From assembly GCF_040718835.1 (NCBI RefSeq), contig NZ_JBFEFG010000240.1:1-64000 (forward strand): 64,000 nt of DNA, given 5' to 3'. A program made the translations under genes and the position numbers. This document shows, piece by piece, positions 55,178-63,978 of this stretch (positions are counted from its first letter, which is position 1; each line of letters begins with the position of its first letter). The notes below the pieces were generated by a model that saw only the letters and a list, made by a program, of their open reading frames with translations, was not told where the DNA came from and did no database searches. The DNA is from Bremerella sp. JC817. GTDB lineage: Bacteria > Planctomycetota > Planctomycetia > Pirellulales > Pirellulaceae.

Positions 55178-55693
55178 CTACTCGCTCGGCTTGGCCGGCT
55201 TCTTGCTGAACATCGGGCGAATCGTGTAGGCGTAGCAAACGAAGTAGATCACGACCCACAGCCCGATTGCGATCCACCCGAACAACATATCCTTGATGTT
55301 GATCGAGGGGACGACGAGTTGCACCAGCCTCGGGACGAATTCCACCGTCAGGGCAACGCAGAGCAGGCACCACATGAACAAGCCGAGCGTGACGGCGGCT
55401 GAAAAGAACAGTTCTCCGAACTGCTTCTTGCTGTTGGGAAACAGGTCGGGCGGATACTTTCTCAGTTTCAGATAAGCGTGCAAGAAGGTCAGCCCGAACA
55501 ATGGCAGCCATCCAAGACCCGCGATCAAACCGTTGACGATCGCCGCCAACAGGATCGAGACCAGGCCCAGAATCGCCAGCGCCCAAAACAGTGTGAATGG
55601 TTTGCTTGGGACTTGCGTAGCAGGGCTTTCTTCGCGAGCGATCCTTTCAGGCGACTGAAAGGGATTATCAGGCGGAGTAGCAGTCGGTGGCAC
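55178..55693 (-). CDS. Membrane protein with N-terminal NPFQSP motif, 171 aa
   Basis: Residues 10-15 are NPFQSP, preceded by MPPTATPPD. After a soluble N-terminus of about 32 residues there are roughly four membrane helices, with TLFWALAILGLVSILLAAIV, LGWLPLFGLTFLHAYL, a central GLFMWCLLCVALTVEF and IAIGLWVVIYFVCYAYTI. The tail is basic and short. No function can be assigned. It is 20 bp downstream of the nitroreductase on the opposite strand. Confidence 0.7.
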   Translation of the reverse strand: MPPTATPPDNPFQSPERIAREESPATQVPSKPFTLFWALAILGLVSILLAAIVNGLIAGLGWLPLFGLTFLHAYLKLRKYPPDLFPNSKKQFGELFFSAAVTLGLFMWCLLCVALTVEFVPRLVQLVVPSINIKDMLFGWIAIGLWVVIYFVCYAYTIRPMFSKKPAKPSE

Positions 55694-55731
55694 GCGAAAA
55701 GCTTTCGGCAGTGAGGCTCAGGATCGTGCGG

Positions 55732-56856
55732 TTACTCGATCCAACCGCCACCCAGTAGCGTATCGCCGTCGTAGCAGACGACAGCTTGCCCAGGGGCAAT
55801 GCCATTGCGTGGTTCGTCGAAGGTAACCGAGATCCTGCCTTCGGGAAGCACGTTGACCGTGGCTGGCAGGGCTGGGCTATTGTAGCGAATCATCGCCTCG
55901 CAGCGGAACGAATTCTCGCCTGGCTCGACCAACCAGTTGCAATGGCTGGCGGTCAATTCGGCGCGGCCTAAAGCTTCGATCTTGCCGAGCACAACCTGCT
56001 TGTCGACCGGGTCGATCTTCACGACGTAATGAGGTTCCCCCAAAGCGATCCCCAGGCCTTTTCGCTGGCCAATCGTGAACCGCTCGATGCCATCGTGTTG
56101 GCCGACCACGGTGCCGTCGGTCAGCACAAAGTCTCCAGCCGTTTGCGCGCCCGGACGACGCTGCTTGACGAACTGGTCGTGCTTGCCACTGGTGACGAAG
56201 CAGATTTCCTGGCTGTCCTTCTTATCAGCCACACGAAGACCGGTCTCGCCAGCCATCGAGCGGATCTCTTCCTTGTGGAAGTCGCCGACCGGCAGCATCA
56301 TCCGCTTCAGGTATTGTCGACCGATGCCAAACAAGACGTAGGTTTGGTCTTTTCGTGGATCGACGCCCCGTACCAGGCGCGGCGTGCCGTCGGCATCGTC
56401 AGATGGGATCAGCCGGGCATAGTGACCGGTGGCAACGTATTCAGCACCAACGCTGTCGGCGTAATCGAACAGCTTGCCGAACTTGATCCAGTTGTTGCAC
56501 ATCACGCAAGGATTCGGCGTGCGGCCCCGGATGTACTCGTCGGCGAAGTACTCCATGATTTGCCCGAACTCTTCCTGCAGATTCAGGGCATAGAATGGAA
56601 TGTCCATTCGATCAGCCACCCGGCGTGCGTCGGCCGCGTCTAACGCGCTGCAGCAACCTTGCTTGTGGTCGGCACGTTCGTTGAGGATCTGGAGCGCCGT
56701 ACCGCCACCGGGCGCATCAAGGCTGCAGTGAGCGACCGGCGACTCTTCGCCATGGCGCATGAACACCCCGATGACGTCGTGTCCGTCACGTTTGAGCAGT
56801 TGAGCGGCGACACTACTGTCGACCCCTCCGGACATGGCTAGAACAACTCGGGCCAC
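55732..56856 (-). CDS. mnmA: tRNA-specific 2-thiouridylase MnmA
   Basis: MnmA adds sulfur to C2 of the wobble uridine in Lys, Glu and Gln tRNAs. I use the GTG at 56856, which has AGGA eight bases upstream and gives a standard 374-aa protein; the frame is open to 56940. The PP-loop is LAMSGGVDSSVAAQLL, the catalytic cysteine lies in TPNPCVMCNNWIKF, the second cysteine in DSQEICFV, and GHYARLI is present. A C-terminal beta-barrel domain follows. It stands alone. Confidence 0.95.
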   Translation of the reverse strand: MARVVLAMSGGVDSSVAAQLLKRDGHDVIGVFMRHGEESPVAHCSLDAPGGGTALQILNERADHKQGCCSALDAADARRVADRMDIPFYALNLQEEFGQIMEYFADEYIRGRTPNPCVMCNNWIKFGKLFDYADSVGAEYVATGHYARLIPSDDADGTPRLVRGVDPRKDQTYVLFGIGRQYLKRMMLPVGDFHKEEIRSMAGETGLRVADKKDSQEICFVTSGKHDQFVKQRRPGAQTAGDFVLTDGTVVGQHDGIERFTIGQRKGLGIALGEPHYVVKIDPVDKQVVLGKIEALGRAELTASHCNWLVEPGENSFRCEAMIRYNSPALPATVNVLPEGRISVTFDEPRNGIAPGQAVVCYDGDTLLGGGWIE

Positions 56857-57251
56857 GTAATGAATCCTGTTGGAAACGTTCGATTCCGGAAAATGGCTTG
56901 CTGCCAATGGGCATCCGTTGGCGGCGATGATTCTCGCCATTTTAGAAAATCATCCTATTGTCCAGACACCCCCGGCAGCGGTGGGGATCCGCGAAATGCT
57001 TAAATTTCTCGGCAAATCGCTGCTAAACCCTGTCGAGAAGACGCCGATCAGCCCGATGGTCGGCGAGTCCCAGTTTTCCGAATCGAGATCGGCAGGGAAA
57101 TAATTTGGGGTGAAAATGCGATCTGTCCCCCTGGGCTCAAAACGATCTCGATTCGACCGCTCGCCTAGGTTGTCACGATAGGGCCGGGGGACATACGATG
57201 GGGTACAGAATAACGCAGCTTTCCCGGACGCCGCATCACATGGAGCCAACA
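56857..57251. promoter_or_regulatory. Divergent region between mnmA and the prolyl oligopeptidase gene
   Basis: No further gene is supported in these 395 bases. Short frames here lack motifs. The region should hold promoters for both genes. The oligopeptidase start has GGAG six bases upstream, at 57242-57245. Confidence 0.5.
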
Positions 57252-59372
57252 ATGCGAACGATCCCGTTGCTTCTCTTGAGTTTGTTCTCGCTACTCGCAC
57301 TACACGGAGGAAATCTCGCCATGGCACAAGAGGCCAACGAACCTGTCTCGGACGATCCGAATCTCTGGTTGGAAGATGTCACCGGCGACAAGGCTCTGGA
57401 CTGGGTCAAAGAGCAAAACAAGCTGAGCGTCGCCGAGCTGACCGAATCGGAAGACTTCAAAGAACTGCAGGACAAGATTCTGAAGATCTTGAACTCGAAC
57501 GAACGCATTCCATTCGTCGCCAAACGAGGCCCTTACTACTACAACTTCTGGCAAGATGGCGAGCACCCACGTGGCTTGTGGCGTCGGACGACCCCGGAAG
57601 AATACAAGAAGGAAAAGCCGGAGTGGGACGTGATCATCGACGTCGATGCCCTGGCTGAAAAAGAAGGCGAGAACTGGGTGTGGCATGGTGTCTCGATGCT
57701 GCGGCCAGACTATACCCACGCGATCGTGAAGTTGTCGCGAGGTGGTGCCGATGCCGACATCAAACGCGAATTCAATGTCGAGACGCGTGAGTTCGTCGAA
57801 GATGGTTTCTACCTGCCCGAAGCGAAGAGCCGCATCTCGTGGAAAGATAAAGACACGCTACTGGTCGGCACCGATTTCGGCGAAGGTTCGCTCACCGACT
57901 CGGGCTATCCACGCATCGTCAAAGAATGGAAGCGTGGCACGCCCCTGACTGAAGCCAAAACGATCTTCGAAGGCGAAAAGACCGACGTCAGTGTCAGCGG
58001 TGTTTACGACGACACTCCTGGCTTTGAACGTGAGTTCGTTAGCCGTGGCATGACCTTCTGGACCAGCAAGTTGTACCTGGTCGAAGATGGCAAGCTGATC
58101 GAGATCGAAAAGCCAGACGACGCCGAGGTGAACGTCCATCGGGATTGGATCTTCGTGCAGCCTCGCAGTACGTGGGAAGTCGGCGGCAAGACCTACGAGC
58201 CAGGCGCGCTGCTGGTCGGAAACTTCGACGACTACATGCAAGGGAAGCGTGACTTCACCGTCTTGTTCGAGCCAACCGATCGTAAGTCCATGGAAGGCTA
58301 CAGCCCGACCAAGAACTTTCTGCTGGTCAACGAACTCGACAACGTCCGCAACAAGGTTTATCAGTGGACACCGAACAAAGATGGCACTTGGGAGCGTAAG
58401 CCACTGCCAGGCGTGCCTGAGTTTGGTTCGGTTTCGGTTGGTGCGGTCGATGAAGAAGAGTCGGACGAGTTCTTCCTGACGGTGACCGACTACACGACGC
58501 CGACCACGCTGTTCCTGGGGACCGCAGGCGATCCGGCGATCGAAAAGCTGAAGTCGCTGCCAGCCTTCTACGATGCGACTGGTATCGTGGTCGAGCAGTA
58601 CGAAGCGACCTCGAAGGATGGCACCAAGGTTCCTTACTTCCAGGTTTCGCACAAGGACATCAAGCTCGACGGCACCAATCCGACGCTCCTGTATGGCTAC
58701 GGTGGCTTTGAAGTTCCGCTGACGCCGAACTACTCCGCCACAACCGGCACTGCCTGGTTGACTTCTGGCGGCGTGTTCGTGGTGGCCAACATTCGTGGTG
58801 GTGGCGAGTTCGGTCCGAAGTGGCATCAGGCCGCGTTGAAGGAAAACCGTCACAAGGCTTACGAAGACTTCATCGCCGTTGGCGAAGACCTGATCGCCCG
58901 CAAGGTGACCTCGTCGGAACATCTCGGCGTGATGGGGGGCAGCAATGGTGGTTTGCTGACCGGCAACATGCTGGTGCTGCGACCCGACTTGTTTGGTGCC
59001 GTCGTCAGCCAGGTTCCGCTGCTGGATATGAAGCGTTTTCATCTGCTGTTGGCAGGGGCAAGTTGGATGGGTGAGTACGGCAACCCAGACGATCCAGAGC
59101 AGTGGGAGTTCATCCAGACCTTCTCGCCTTATCACTTGGTGAAGAAGGATGTGAAGTATCCCAAGACGCTGTTCACCACCAGCACCCGCGACGACCGCGT
59201 CCACCCAGGCCACGCTCGCAAGATGGTTGCCCGGATGAAGGACATGGGGCACGATGTTCTATACTATGAAAACATCGAAGGTGGCCACGCCGGCGCCGCC
59301 GACAACAAACAGCGAGCCTTCATGACCGCGCTGACCTACGAGTTTCTCAAGCAGCAGTTGATGAACAAGTAA
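57252..59372 (+). CDS. Secreted prolyl oligopeptidase family serine peptidase (S9)
   Basis: This 706-aa exported peptidase cleaves short peptides after proline. The ATG at 57252 gives a signal peptide (about 1-24, ending GNLAMAQEA); in-frame codons upstream reach 57198. The N-terminal seven-bladed propeller gates access (about 40-420). The alpha/beta-hydrolase domain has the nucleophile Ser564 in GGSNGGLL, an Asp in the TTSTRDDRVHPGHARKM region and the catalytic His in NIEGGHAGAADNK. VVANIRGGGEFGPKWHQA is the family signature before it. It is in its own unit, followed by a strong terminator. Confidence 0.94.
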   Translation: MRTIPLLLLSLFSLLALHGGNLAMAQEANEPVSDDPNLWLEDVTGDKALDWVKEQNKLSVAELTESEDFKELQDKILKILNSNERIPFVAKRGPYYYNFWQDGEHPRGLWRRTTPEEYKKEKPEWDVIIDVDALAEKEGENWVWHGVSMLRPDYTHAIVKLSRGGADADIKREFNVETREFVEDGFYLPEAKSRISWKDKDTLLVGTDFGEGSLTDSGYPRIVKEWKRGTPLTEAKTIFEGEKTDVSVSGVYDDTPGFEREFVSRGMTFWTSKLYLVEDGKLIEIEKPDDAEVNVHRDWIFVQPRSTWEVGGKTYEPGALLVGNFDDYMQGKRDFTVLFEPTDRKSMEGYSPTKNFLLVNELDNVRNKVYQWTPNKDGTWERKPLPGVPEFGSVSVGAVDEEESDEFFLTVTDYTTPTTLFLGTAGDPAIEKLKSLPAFYDATGIVVEQYEATSKDGTKVPYFQVSHKDIKLDGTNPTLLYGYGGFEVPLTPNYSATTGTAWLTSGGVFVVANIRGGGEFGPKWHQAALKENRHKAYEDFIAVGEDLIARKVTSSEHLGVMGGSNGGLLTGNMLVLRPDLFGAVVSQVPLLDMKRFHLLLAGASWMGEYGNPDDPEQWEFIQTFSPYHLVKKDVKYPKTLFTTSTRDDRVHPGHARKMVARMKDMGHDVLYYENIEGGHAGAADNKQRAFMTALTYEFLKQQLMNK

Positions 59373-59406
59373 GGCCGGTTGTCGGACTCACTTATTGTTG
59401 TGCATT

Positions 59407-59449
59407 AAAGCACTTAGCTAACGTTTTTGTTTGGCTAGGTGCTTTTTTT
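59407..59449 (+). terminator. Rho-independent terminator
   Basis: A 15-bp stem with two G-U pairs, AAAGCACTTAGCTAA / TTGGCTAGGTGCTTT, and a 9-nt loop is followed by seven T. It ends the prolyl oligopeptidase transcript and marks the start of the AT-rich segment. Confidence 0.92.
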
Positions 59450-59733
59450 GTAACTGAATTGTATGACTAATGCTGATTTCTTTAGAGCCAGTCGCCTTTG
59501 ATGGAAGTGTGGAGGCAGTCTGGTATTCCAGCGATTTTAAGCCAGTTCATAGATTTGGAGAAGGCAGAGCCAGGCTTCGCCTATTAGATCTTCTAATTAG
59601 GCCCGCATTCCTAGTGCTGGAGGAGAATCTTCCACAATAAATATGCTCGACTGAAGCAGGAATGTGTATGTAAAACGTTTGATACAAATGTCCCAGGTGG
59701 ATGACGTTGCCCCTGCCTACATAGGGTGAACCA
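59450..59733. other. AT-rich stretch ahead of the accessory module
   Basis: These 284 bases are visibly lower in GC than the genes on either side and contain no supported reading frame or obvious repeat. They should carry the promoter of the two-gene module that follows. AGGGTGAACCA precedes the first start. Confidence 0.5.
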
Positions 59734-60678
59734 ATGGTTAAAGATACACGCGAATCTCAATCGGAATTTGTAAAGAAGTCAATAGCTCAAAGTATCGTTG
59801 TTGCAATCGCAGTAGTCGGTGTTCTATACCTGCTCAAAGCCTACTTTCTGGCAATCAAGGGAATTAGCTTTCTAGAAATTGCAGAAAATCTCAACGAGGT
59901 TGGCGACTCTTTTGGGGTAGTTAATGCAATGGTTTCGAGCATTGCAATTCTTTTTATTGTGCAGTCACTTCAGGAGCAGGTGACTGCAAATCGAATTAGC
60001 AAAGAAGAAGCAGAGACGAATCGAATCGACGCCGAAATCGCCAAGTTGCAAGCTGAAAAGGAGCACCAAGATTTGCTCCTAAACAGGGAGTCGACTTCAC
60101 GAATGGTTCGACTTCAGGAGTTTTCGATGCGTATGCAATGGCTAAGTACAGTGAATAGGCTGAGCCGTGAACTCGATGAGATCATGGATTGCGACAGTCC
60201 CGTGGGCGATTTCAACTCACTTGAAAGCGAAAAGTTGTTCTCATGGTATCGACGTGGTTTGGCAATATGCGCTGAAAGACTAATTGCAAATCGATTCATG
60301 GAAAGCGACGGAAAAGTTGTTCAGATCGTTGGTGAGGAAAGCAAATTCGCTGAAGATTGTTTGTTTGTGGGCAATCATGTTTTAGACGAGTGGGTGGAGG
60401 TGCATCGCCGGCGAAGTGATCCTGCTTTGCATGAACCAATGGAAAATTTGGGGACCGTAATTTCGGAGCGGATAAGCGATCTCGATCAGAAATGGTCTTC
60501 TGTCGTAAGGGTCCAGAACGGTCTGCAGACGATTTCAAGACTTTCCAAGAGTTGTGAAGAAGTGGAGAGGAATGAAGAGCGTGAATCGGAGATTTGTAGA
60601 GGACTATTTCGGGCAATCTTTCAGGTGTGTTCTATTCAAACTCGTCGTTTAACTGAGGCCGTAGTGTTCTTGTCCTAA
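59734..60678 (+). CDS. Membrane coiled-coil protein resembling phage abortive-infection proteins
   Basis: This 314-aa protein has two membrane helices (about 17-40 and 63-82) and a long cytosolic part. The stretch GDSFGVVNAMVSSIAILFIV followed directly by QSLQEQVTANRISKEEAE is the layout I recall from proteins annotated as putative phage abortive infection: a GDSFG turn, a second helix and a Gln/Glu-rich coiled coil (83-130). The remainder is helical with RMQWLSTVNRLSRELDEI. Composition is AT-rich against neighbours, and codon use differs, suggesting acquisition. The next gene begins 28 bp later with a strong GGAGG site, so the two likely form an operon. Function is inferred only. Confidence 0.6.
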   Translation: MVKDTRESQSEFVKKSIAQSIVVAIAVVGVLYLLKAYFLAIKGISFLEIAENLNEVGDSFGVVNAMVSSIAILFIVQSLQEQVTANRISKEEAETNRIDAEIAKLQAEKEHQDLLLNRESTSRMVRLQEFSMRMQWLSTVNRLSRELDEIMDCDSPVGDFNSLESEKLFSWYRRGLAICAERLIANRFMESDGKVVQIVGEESKFAEDCLFVGNHVLDEWVEVHRRRSDPALHEPMENLGTVISERISDLDQKWSSVVRVQNGLQTISRLSKSCEEVERNEERESEICRGLFRAIFQVCSIQTRRLTEAVVFLS

Positions 60679-60706
60679 TGGTGACACTGCTCGGAGGATG
60701 TGATTA

Positions 60707-61366
60707 ATGCGCGCATATATCGGGGTGACACGACGTCGTTATCCATCGAAACACTTTACAATGGCTGACGAGAATCTCGCTGACTGGGCTAATAGTCAGG
60801 ACACTTCGAAGGGCTATCGAGTGAGGAAGGTGTGTACTCTCTACGGTCAGTACGATTTTATGATTGTGGTCGAAGCCAATGATCTTCACTTACTTCATCT
60901 TGTTGTCCAAGAAATTGGATCACAGAACGGTATTGGTGATACTGAAACGTTTATCGCGAGCTCGAAAGACGATGTAGGTAGAGAGACTTCGCTGATTAAT
61001 GATCCAGGTTGTGTTGCTCTATGCTTCAATGTCGACTTCGGATACGCAGCAGAAGATGGGATCGACCGTATTAAAGAGCAACGCCTCGGTATGCCTGCAA
61101 GTCCAGAAGCTGCAATTCATCGCGGAAAATTAACTAAGTGTGAGCATTTGGCTGAAACGCTGCGGAATGAAGATCGCGTACTTTTTGCCGATGCCGTATT
61201 TGGCAAATTTGACGTGATAGCGATTATTAAAGAAGGTGTTCAGAAGAGCAGTTCGGGAGAGATGCAAACGCTTCATCAGTTTCTTGTGTATCAGGTGGAT
61301 AACCTGGACCATATTTTGAAGACGGCAACTCTGATGAACTGCCCAAAGATGACGAACAAGTCGTAG
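60707..61366 (+). CDS. Tandem Lrp/AsnC ligand-binding (RAM) domain protein without HTH
   Basis: This 219-aa protein appears to contain two ligand-binding domains of the Lrp/AsnC type and no DNA-binding domain. The first (about 1-88) has VRKVCTLYGQYDFMIVVEAN followed by LHLLHLVVQEIGSQNGIGDT. The second (about 100-215) has CVALCFNVDFG, ADAVFGKFDVIAIIKEG and HQFLVYQVDNLDHILKTATL. Such domains bind small molecules and assemble into rings. GGAGG lies nine bases before the ATG. It follows the membrane coiled-coil gene and could be its cytosolic sensor. The assignment is by eye, from pattern. Confidence 0.55.
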   Translation: MRAYIGVTRRRYPSKHFTMADENLADWANSQDTSKGYRVRKVCTLYGQYDFMIVVEANDLHLLHLVVQEIGSQNGIGDTETFIASSKDDVGRETSLINDPGCVALCFNVDFGYAAEDGIDRIKEQRLGMPASPEAAIHRGKLTKCEHLAETLRNEDRVLFADAVFGKFDVIAIIKEGVQKSSSGEMQTLHQFLVYQVDNLDHILKTATLMNCPKMTNKS

Positions 61367-61466
61367 TGAGCGTCGTCACTTGTTTTATGACCAAAAGAGA
61401 TATCGTTACTTAGCTGTACGGTGTGTTTTTGCTTAGAAATGCAAATGATTGAGTTAACTGATTGTT

Positions 61467-61694
61467 GTGGAAGATAGAAAACCTGCCGAAGATCGCCAGA
61501 AAACCCAACCCGAGATCGACACCAAAGTGCGGATTTTCGGGGCGGCCCTGGTCGTGATTGTTATCGTTACAGGGGTCCTGTTTTGGTCGGTGATGCTGAT
61601 GGTGGTTTCGTCGGTGAAATCAAAGCCTTCCTCGTCCAGCGGGAAGCTGACCCCGGCCGAGGCTCTTTTTCTGGAGCAGACCACACGCGATTGA
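61467..61694 (+). CDS. Small single-helix membrane protein, 75 aa
   Basis: It starts with GTG at 61467. A charged N-terminus of about 22 residues precedes one membrane helix (about 25-48, with GAALVVIVIVTGVLFWSVML) and a short Ser/Lys-rich tail ending EALFLEQTTRD. No family is recognised. GC content has returned to the chromosomal level here, so it probably does not belong to the AT-rich module before it. Confidence 0.55.
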   Translation: MEDRKPAEDRQKTQPEIDTKVRIFGAALVVIVIVTGVLFWSVMLMVVSSVKSKPSSSSGKLTPAEALFLEQTTRD

Positions 61695-61731
61695 TCGCTT
61701 TGGTGACTTCTGATTGAAGGCGGTCCATAAA

Positions 61732-61764
61732 AAAGTGCGTGCCCTGGGATAGAGCACGCACTTT
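61732..61764 (-). terminator. Terminator of glyA
   Basis: AAAGTGCGTGC pairs with GCACGCACTTT (11 bp, 11-nt loop). Read on the minus strand the stem is followed by a T-run (ACTTTTTTATGG). It lies just downstream of glyA. Confidence 0.88.
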
Positions 61765-61790
61765 CGTTGTTGGTCGGATTGGCGTTTCGC

Positions 61791-63044
61791 TTAGTGCAGT
61801 TCGACTGGTTGGCCAGGAACGGGGAACGATTCGCACAGCGAAGCAACTTCGCCGCGGATGCGGGCATGAACGGAAGCGTCCTCGGGAGCCTTGAGGGCTT
61901 CGAGGATCCAGCCGCCGATCATCTTCATTTCTTCGGTTTTCATGCCGCGAGTCGTCAACGCTGGCGTACCAATGCGGATCCCGCTTGGGTCCATTGGCTT
62001 GCGTTCGTCGAACGGGATCATGTTCTTGTTGACCGTGATGCCGCAAGCGCCCAGGGCGTTTTCGGCTGGCGTGCCGGTCGTGCCGACAGCGGTCACGTCG
62101 ACCAGCATCAAGTGGTTTTCGGTGCCGCCCGAGACAAGCTTCAAGCCGCCTGACATCAGGGTGTCGGCCAAGGTCTTAGCGTTGTCGACCACCTGCTGAG
62201 CGTATTGCTTGAACTCTGGCTGCAAGGCTTCGTGGAAGCAGATCGCTTTGCCGGCGATCACGTGCATCAACGGACCGCCCTGGGTGCCAGGGAAGACGTT
62301 GCGATTGATCATCTTCGCGTTCTCTTCCTTGCACAGGATCAGACCCGAGCGAGGGCCACGCAGCGTCTTGTGACATGTCGTCGTCACGTAGTCGGCGTAA
62401 GGAACCGGGCTGTTGTGGATGCCACCGGCAACCAGGCCAGCGTAGTGAGCCATATCGACGAACAGCTTAGCACCGACGTCGTTGGCAATTTCGGCAAACT
62501 TTTCGTGCGGGATTTCACGCGGGTAAGCGGAAGCACCAGCGACGATCAGCTTTGGCTTGTGTTCTTTGGCCAGCTTGGCGATCGCATCGAAGTCGAGGCG
62601 ATGCGTTTCGCGATCGACGCCGTAGCTAATGAAGTTGTAGAGGATGCCGCTGACGTTCAGCTTCATGCCGTGGGTCAAGTGACCACCATGGGCCAGATCG
62701 AGCCCCAGGATCGTATCGCCTGGTTCGACAGCCGTCAGGTAGACCGCGAAGTTGGCTTGCGAGCCAGCGTGGGGCTGAACGTTGGCATGCTCGGCACCAA
62801 ACAGTTGCTTGGCTCGGTCGATCGCCACTTGTTCGATCACGTCGACATGTTCGCAGCCGCCATAGTAGCGACGGCCTGGGTAACCTTCGGCGTACTTATT
62901 GGTCAGCACGCTGCCGACGGCCTGTTGAATGGCCGCGCTGGTGTAGTTTTCCGAGGCAATCATTTCCAGGCCGTCTGCCTGACGAACCTGTTCCGCCTTG
63001 ATGGCTGCCCAAATTTCGGGATCGTTTTGCTTGATTAAGTTCAT
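61791..63044 (-). CDS. glyA: Serine hydroxymethyltransferase
   Basis: GlyA converts serine and tetrahydrofolate to glycine and methylene-tetrahydrofolate with pyridoxal phosphate. The ATG at 63044 begins [14 protein letters not shown]; 417 aa is the family norm. Motifs are [46 protein letters not shown] and the PLP lysine in [18 protein letters not shown]. The frame is open well upstream to 63527, but that part is not conserved and overlaps the next gene. A T-tracted hairpin follows it. Confidence 0.97.
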   Translation of the reverse strand: MNLIKQNDPEIWAAIKAEQVRQADGLEMIASENYTSAAIQQAVGSVLTNKYAEGYPGRRYYGGCEHVDVIEQVAIDRAKQLFGAEHANVQPHAGSQANFAVYLTAVEPGDTILGLDLAHGGHLTHGMKLNVSGILYNFISYGVDRETHRLDFDAIAKLAKEHKPKLIVAGASAYPREIPHEKFAEIANDVGAKLFVDMAHYAGLVAGGIHNSPVPYADYVTTTCHKTLRGPRSGLILCKEENAKMINRNVFPGTQGGPLMHVIAGKAICFHEALQPEFKQYAQQVVDNAKTLADTLMSGGLKLVSGGTENHLMLVDVTAVGTTGTPAENALGACGITVNKNMIPFDERKPMDPSGIRIGTPALTTRGMKTEEMKMIGGWILEALKAPEDASVHARIRGEVASLCESFPVPGQPVELH

Positions 63045-63266
63045 GCCAACGTCGTGGTTGTAACCATGTGGGGACCCCAGAGCGAACCAATGCCCCGGAA
63101 AGAATATTGAATTGTCGGAAAGCGTGTAGGGTTCGTCAACGGGCACAGATGCCCCCAGATTTAAGGCATACAGATATCGCAATTTGCAGGGAAATATCGG
63201 AGAATTACTCCCCTGCCCCCCGCACCATTTCGATACCGTGGCATTGCGAACCAGGAAACACCGACG

Positions 63267-63626
63267 ATGAGCCAGCCCAACCCGTTTGAAGCTCCCCGGC
63301 CAGATGCCCCGCTGATCCCTGCGGATCGGCCGCCATTGGATACCTCGGGCGATGCCACGGGAGGCTTGATTCCTTATAAAAATCCATCCGCGTTGGCGGC
63401 GTATTACCTGGGGATTATCGGGATGTTCCCGGTGATTGGGATCTTCGCTTCGATTCCGGCGTTCGTCCTGGGAATCATGGGGCTGCGAGCCCGTAAGAGA
63501 AACCCGGCGATCAAAGGCTCCGTCCATGCATGGATCGGAATCGTGCTCGGGTTCTTGGCGACGTTGGCCAACTTGTCATGCATCAGCCTGATGGTGATTG
63601 GCCTGGTCGGCGGGGCTGTGCGATAA
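63267..63626 (+). CDS. DUF4190-like membrane protein with N-terminal NPFEAP motif
   Basis: The 119-aa protein begins [16 protein letters not shown], with the motif at residues 5-10, then a Pro/Asp-rich cytosolic stretch to about 40 and two or three membrane helices, with [20 protein letters not shown], a [19 protein letters not shown] loop and [17 protein letters not shown]. The central loop with GLRARKRNP and the surrounding helices fit the DUF4190 type. Function unknown. Confidence 0.7.
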   Translation: MSQPNPFEAPRPDAPLIPADRPPLDTSGDATGGLIPYKNPSALAAYYLGIIGMFPVIGIFASIPAFVLGIMGLRARKRNPAIKGSVHAWIGIVLGFLATLANLSCISLMVIGLVGGAVR

Positions 63627-63642
63627 AGCCTGCGGGAACTGG

Positions 63643-63978
63643 TTAGTCGATCGGTTCTGCCAGATAGTCTACGAAGCCTTGCTTGGCTTGCTCTTCGGTC
63701 GGGCGTACCAACTGAGCGACTAACTCGCCATCGAGTAGAAATACAAACGTTGGCCAGAGCTTCACGCGGAAGGTCCTTCCCAGGCGTTTTCCGCGACCAT
63801 CGGCGACCCGAATATGGTTGATCTCGGGGTGTTCGGTGAGCAGAGCCTGAACGGTATCAGAAAGCTTCTGGCAATGCTCACACCAGTTCTGGCCGAATTC
63901 GATCACCAGGCGTCCTTGCGACTGGTCGATCTCTTGCCGCGACGGGACAACTTCCCGGTATTCACAGTCAAAAGGCAT
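63643..63978 (-). CDS. Thioredoxin-like protein, 111 aa
   Basis: The fold is thioredoxin-like: RLVIEFGQNWCEHCQKLSDT carries the active-site WCEHC, and a cis-Pro lies in FRVKLWPTFVFLLDG. There is no signal peptide, so it acts in the cytosol. Compared with housekeeping thioredoxin (WCGPC) the CEHC motif suggests a more specialised reductase. It is 16 bp from the converging DUF4190-like gene and near the window edge, and it is complete. Confidence 0.88.
   Translation of the reverse strand: MPFDCEYREVVPSRQEIDQSQGRLVIEFGQNWCEHCQKLSDTVQALLTEHPEINHIRVADGRGKRLGRTFRVKLWPTFVFLLDGELVAQLVRPTEEQAKQGFVDYLAEPID

Noticed and set aside
57858..59252. 464-aa open frame on the minus strand within the prolyl oligopeptidase gene
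   Set aside because: Antisense shadow with His/Val/Arg-rich composition and no domain. The plus-strand gene is complete with catalytic residues.
63045..63266. Possible riboswitch upstream of glyA
   Set aside because: I looked for glycine and THF riboswitch cores on the minus strand and found no matching conserved stretches.
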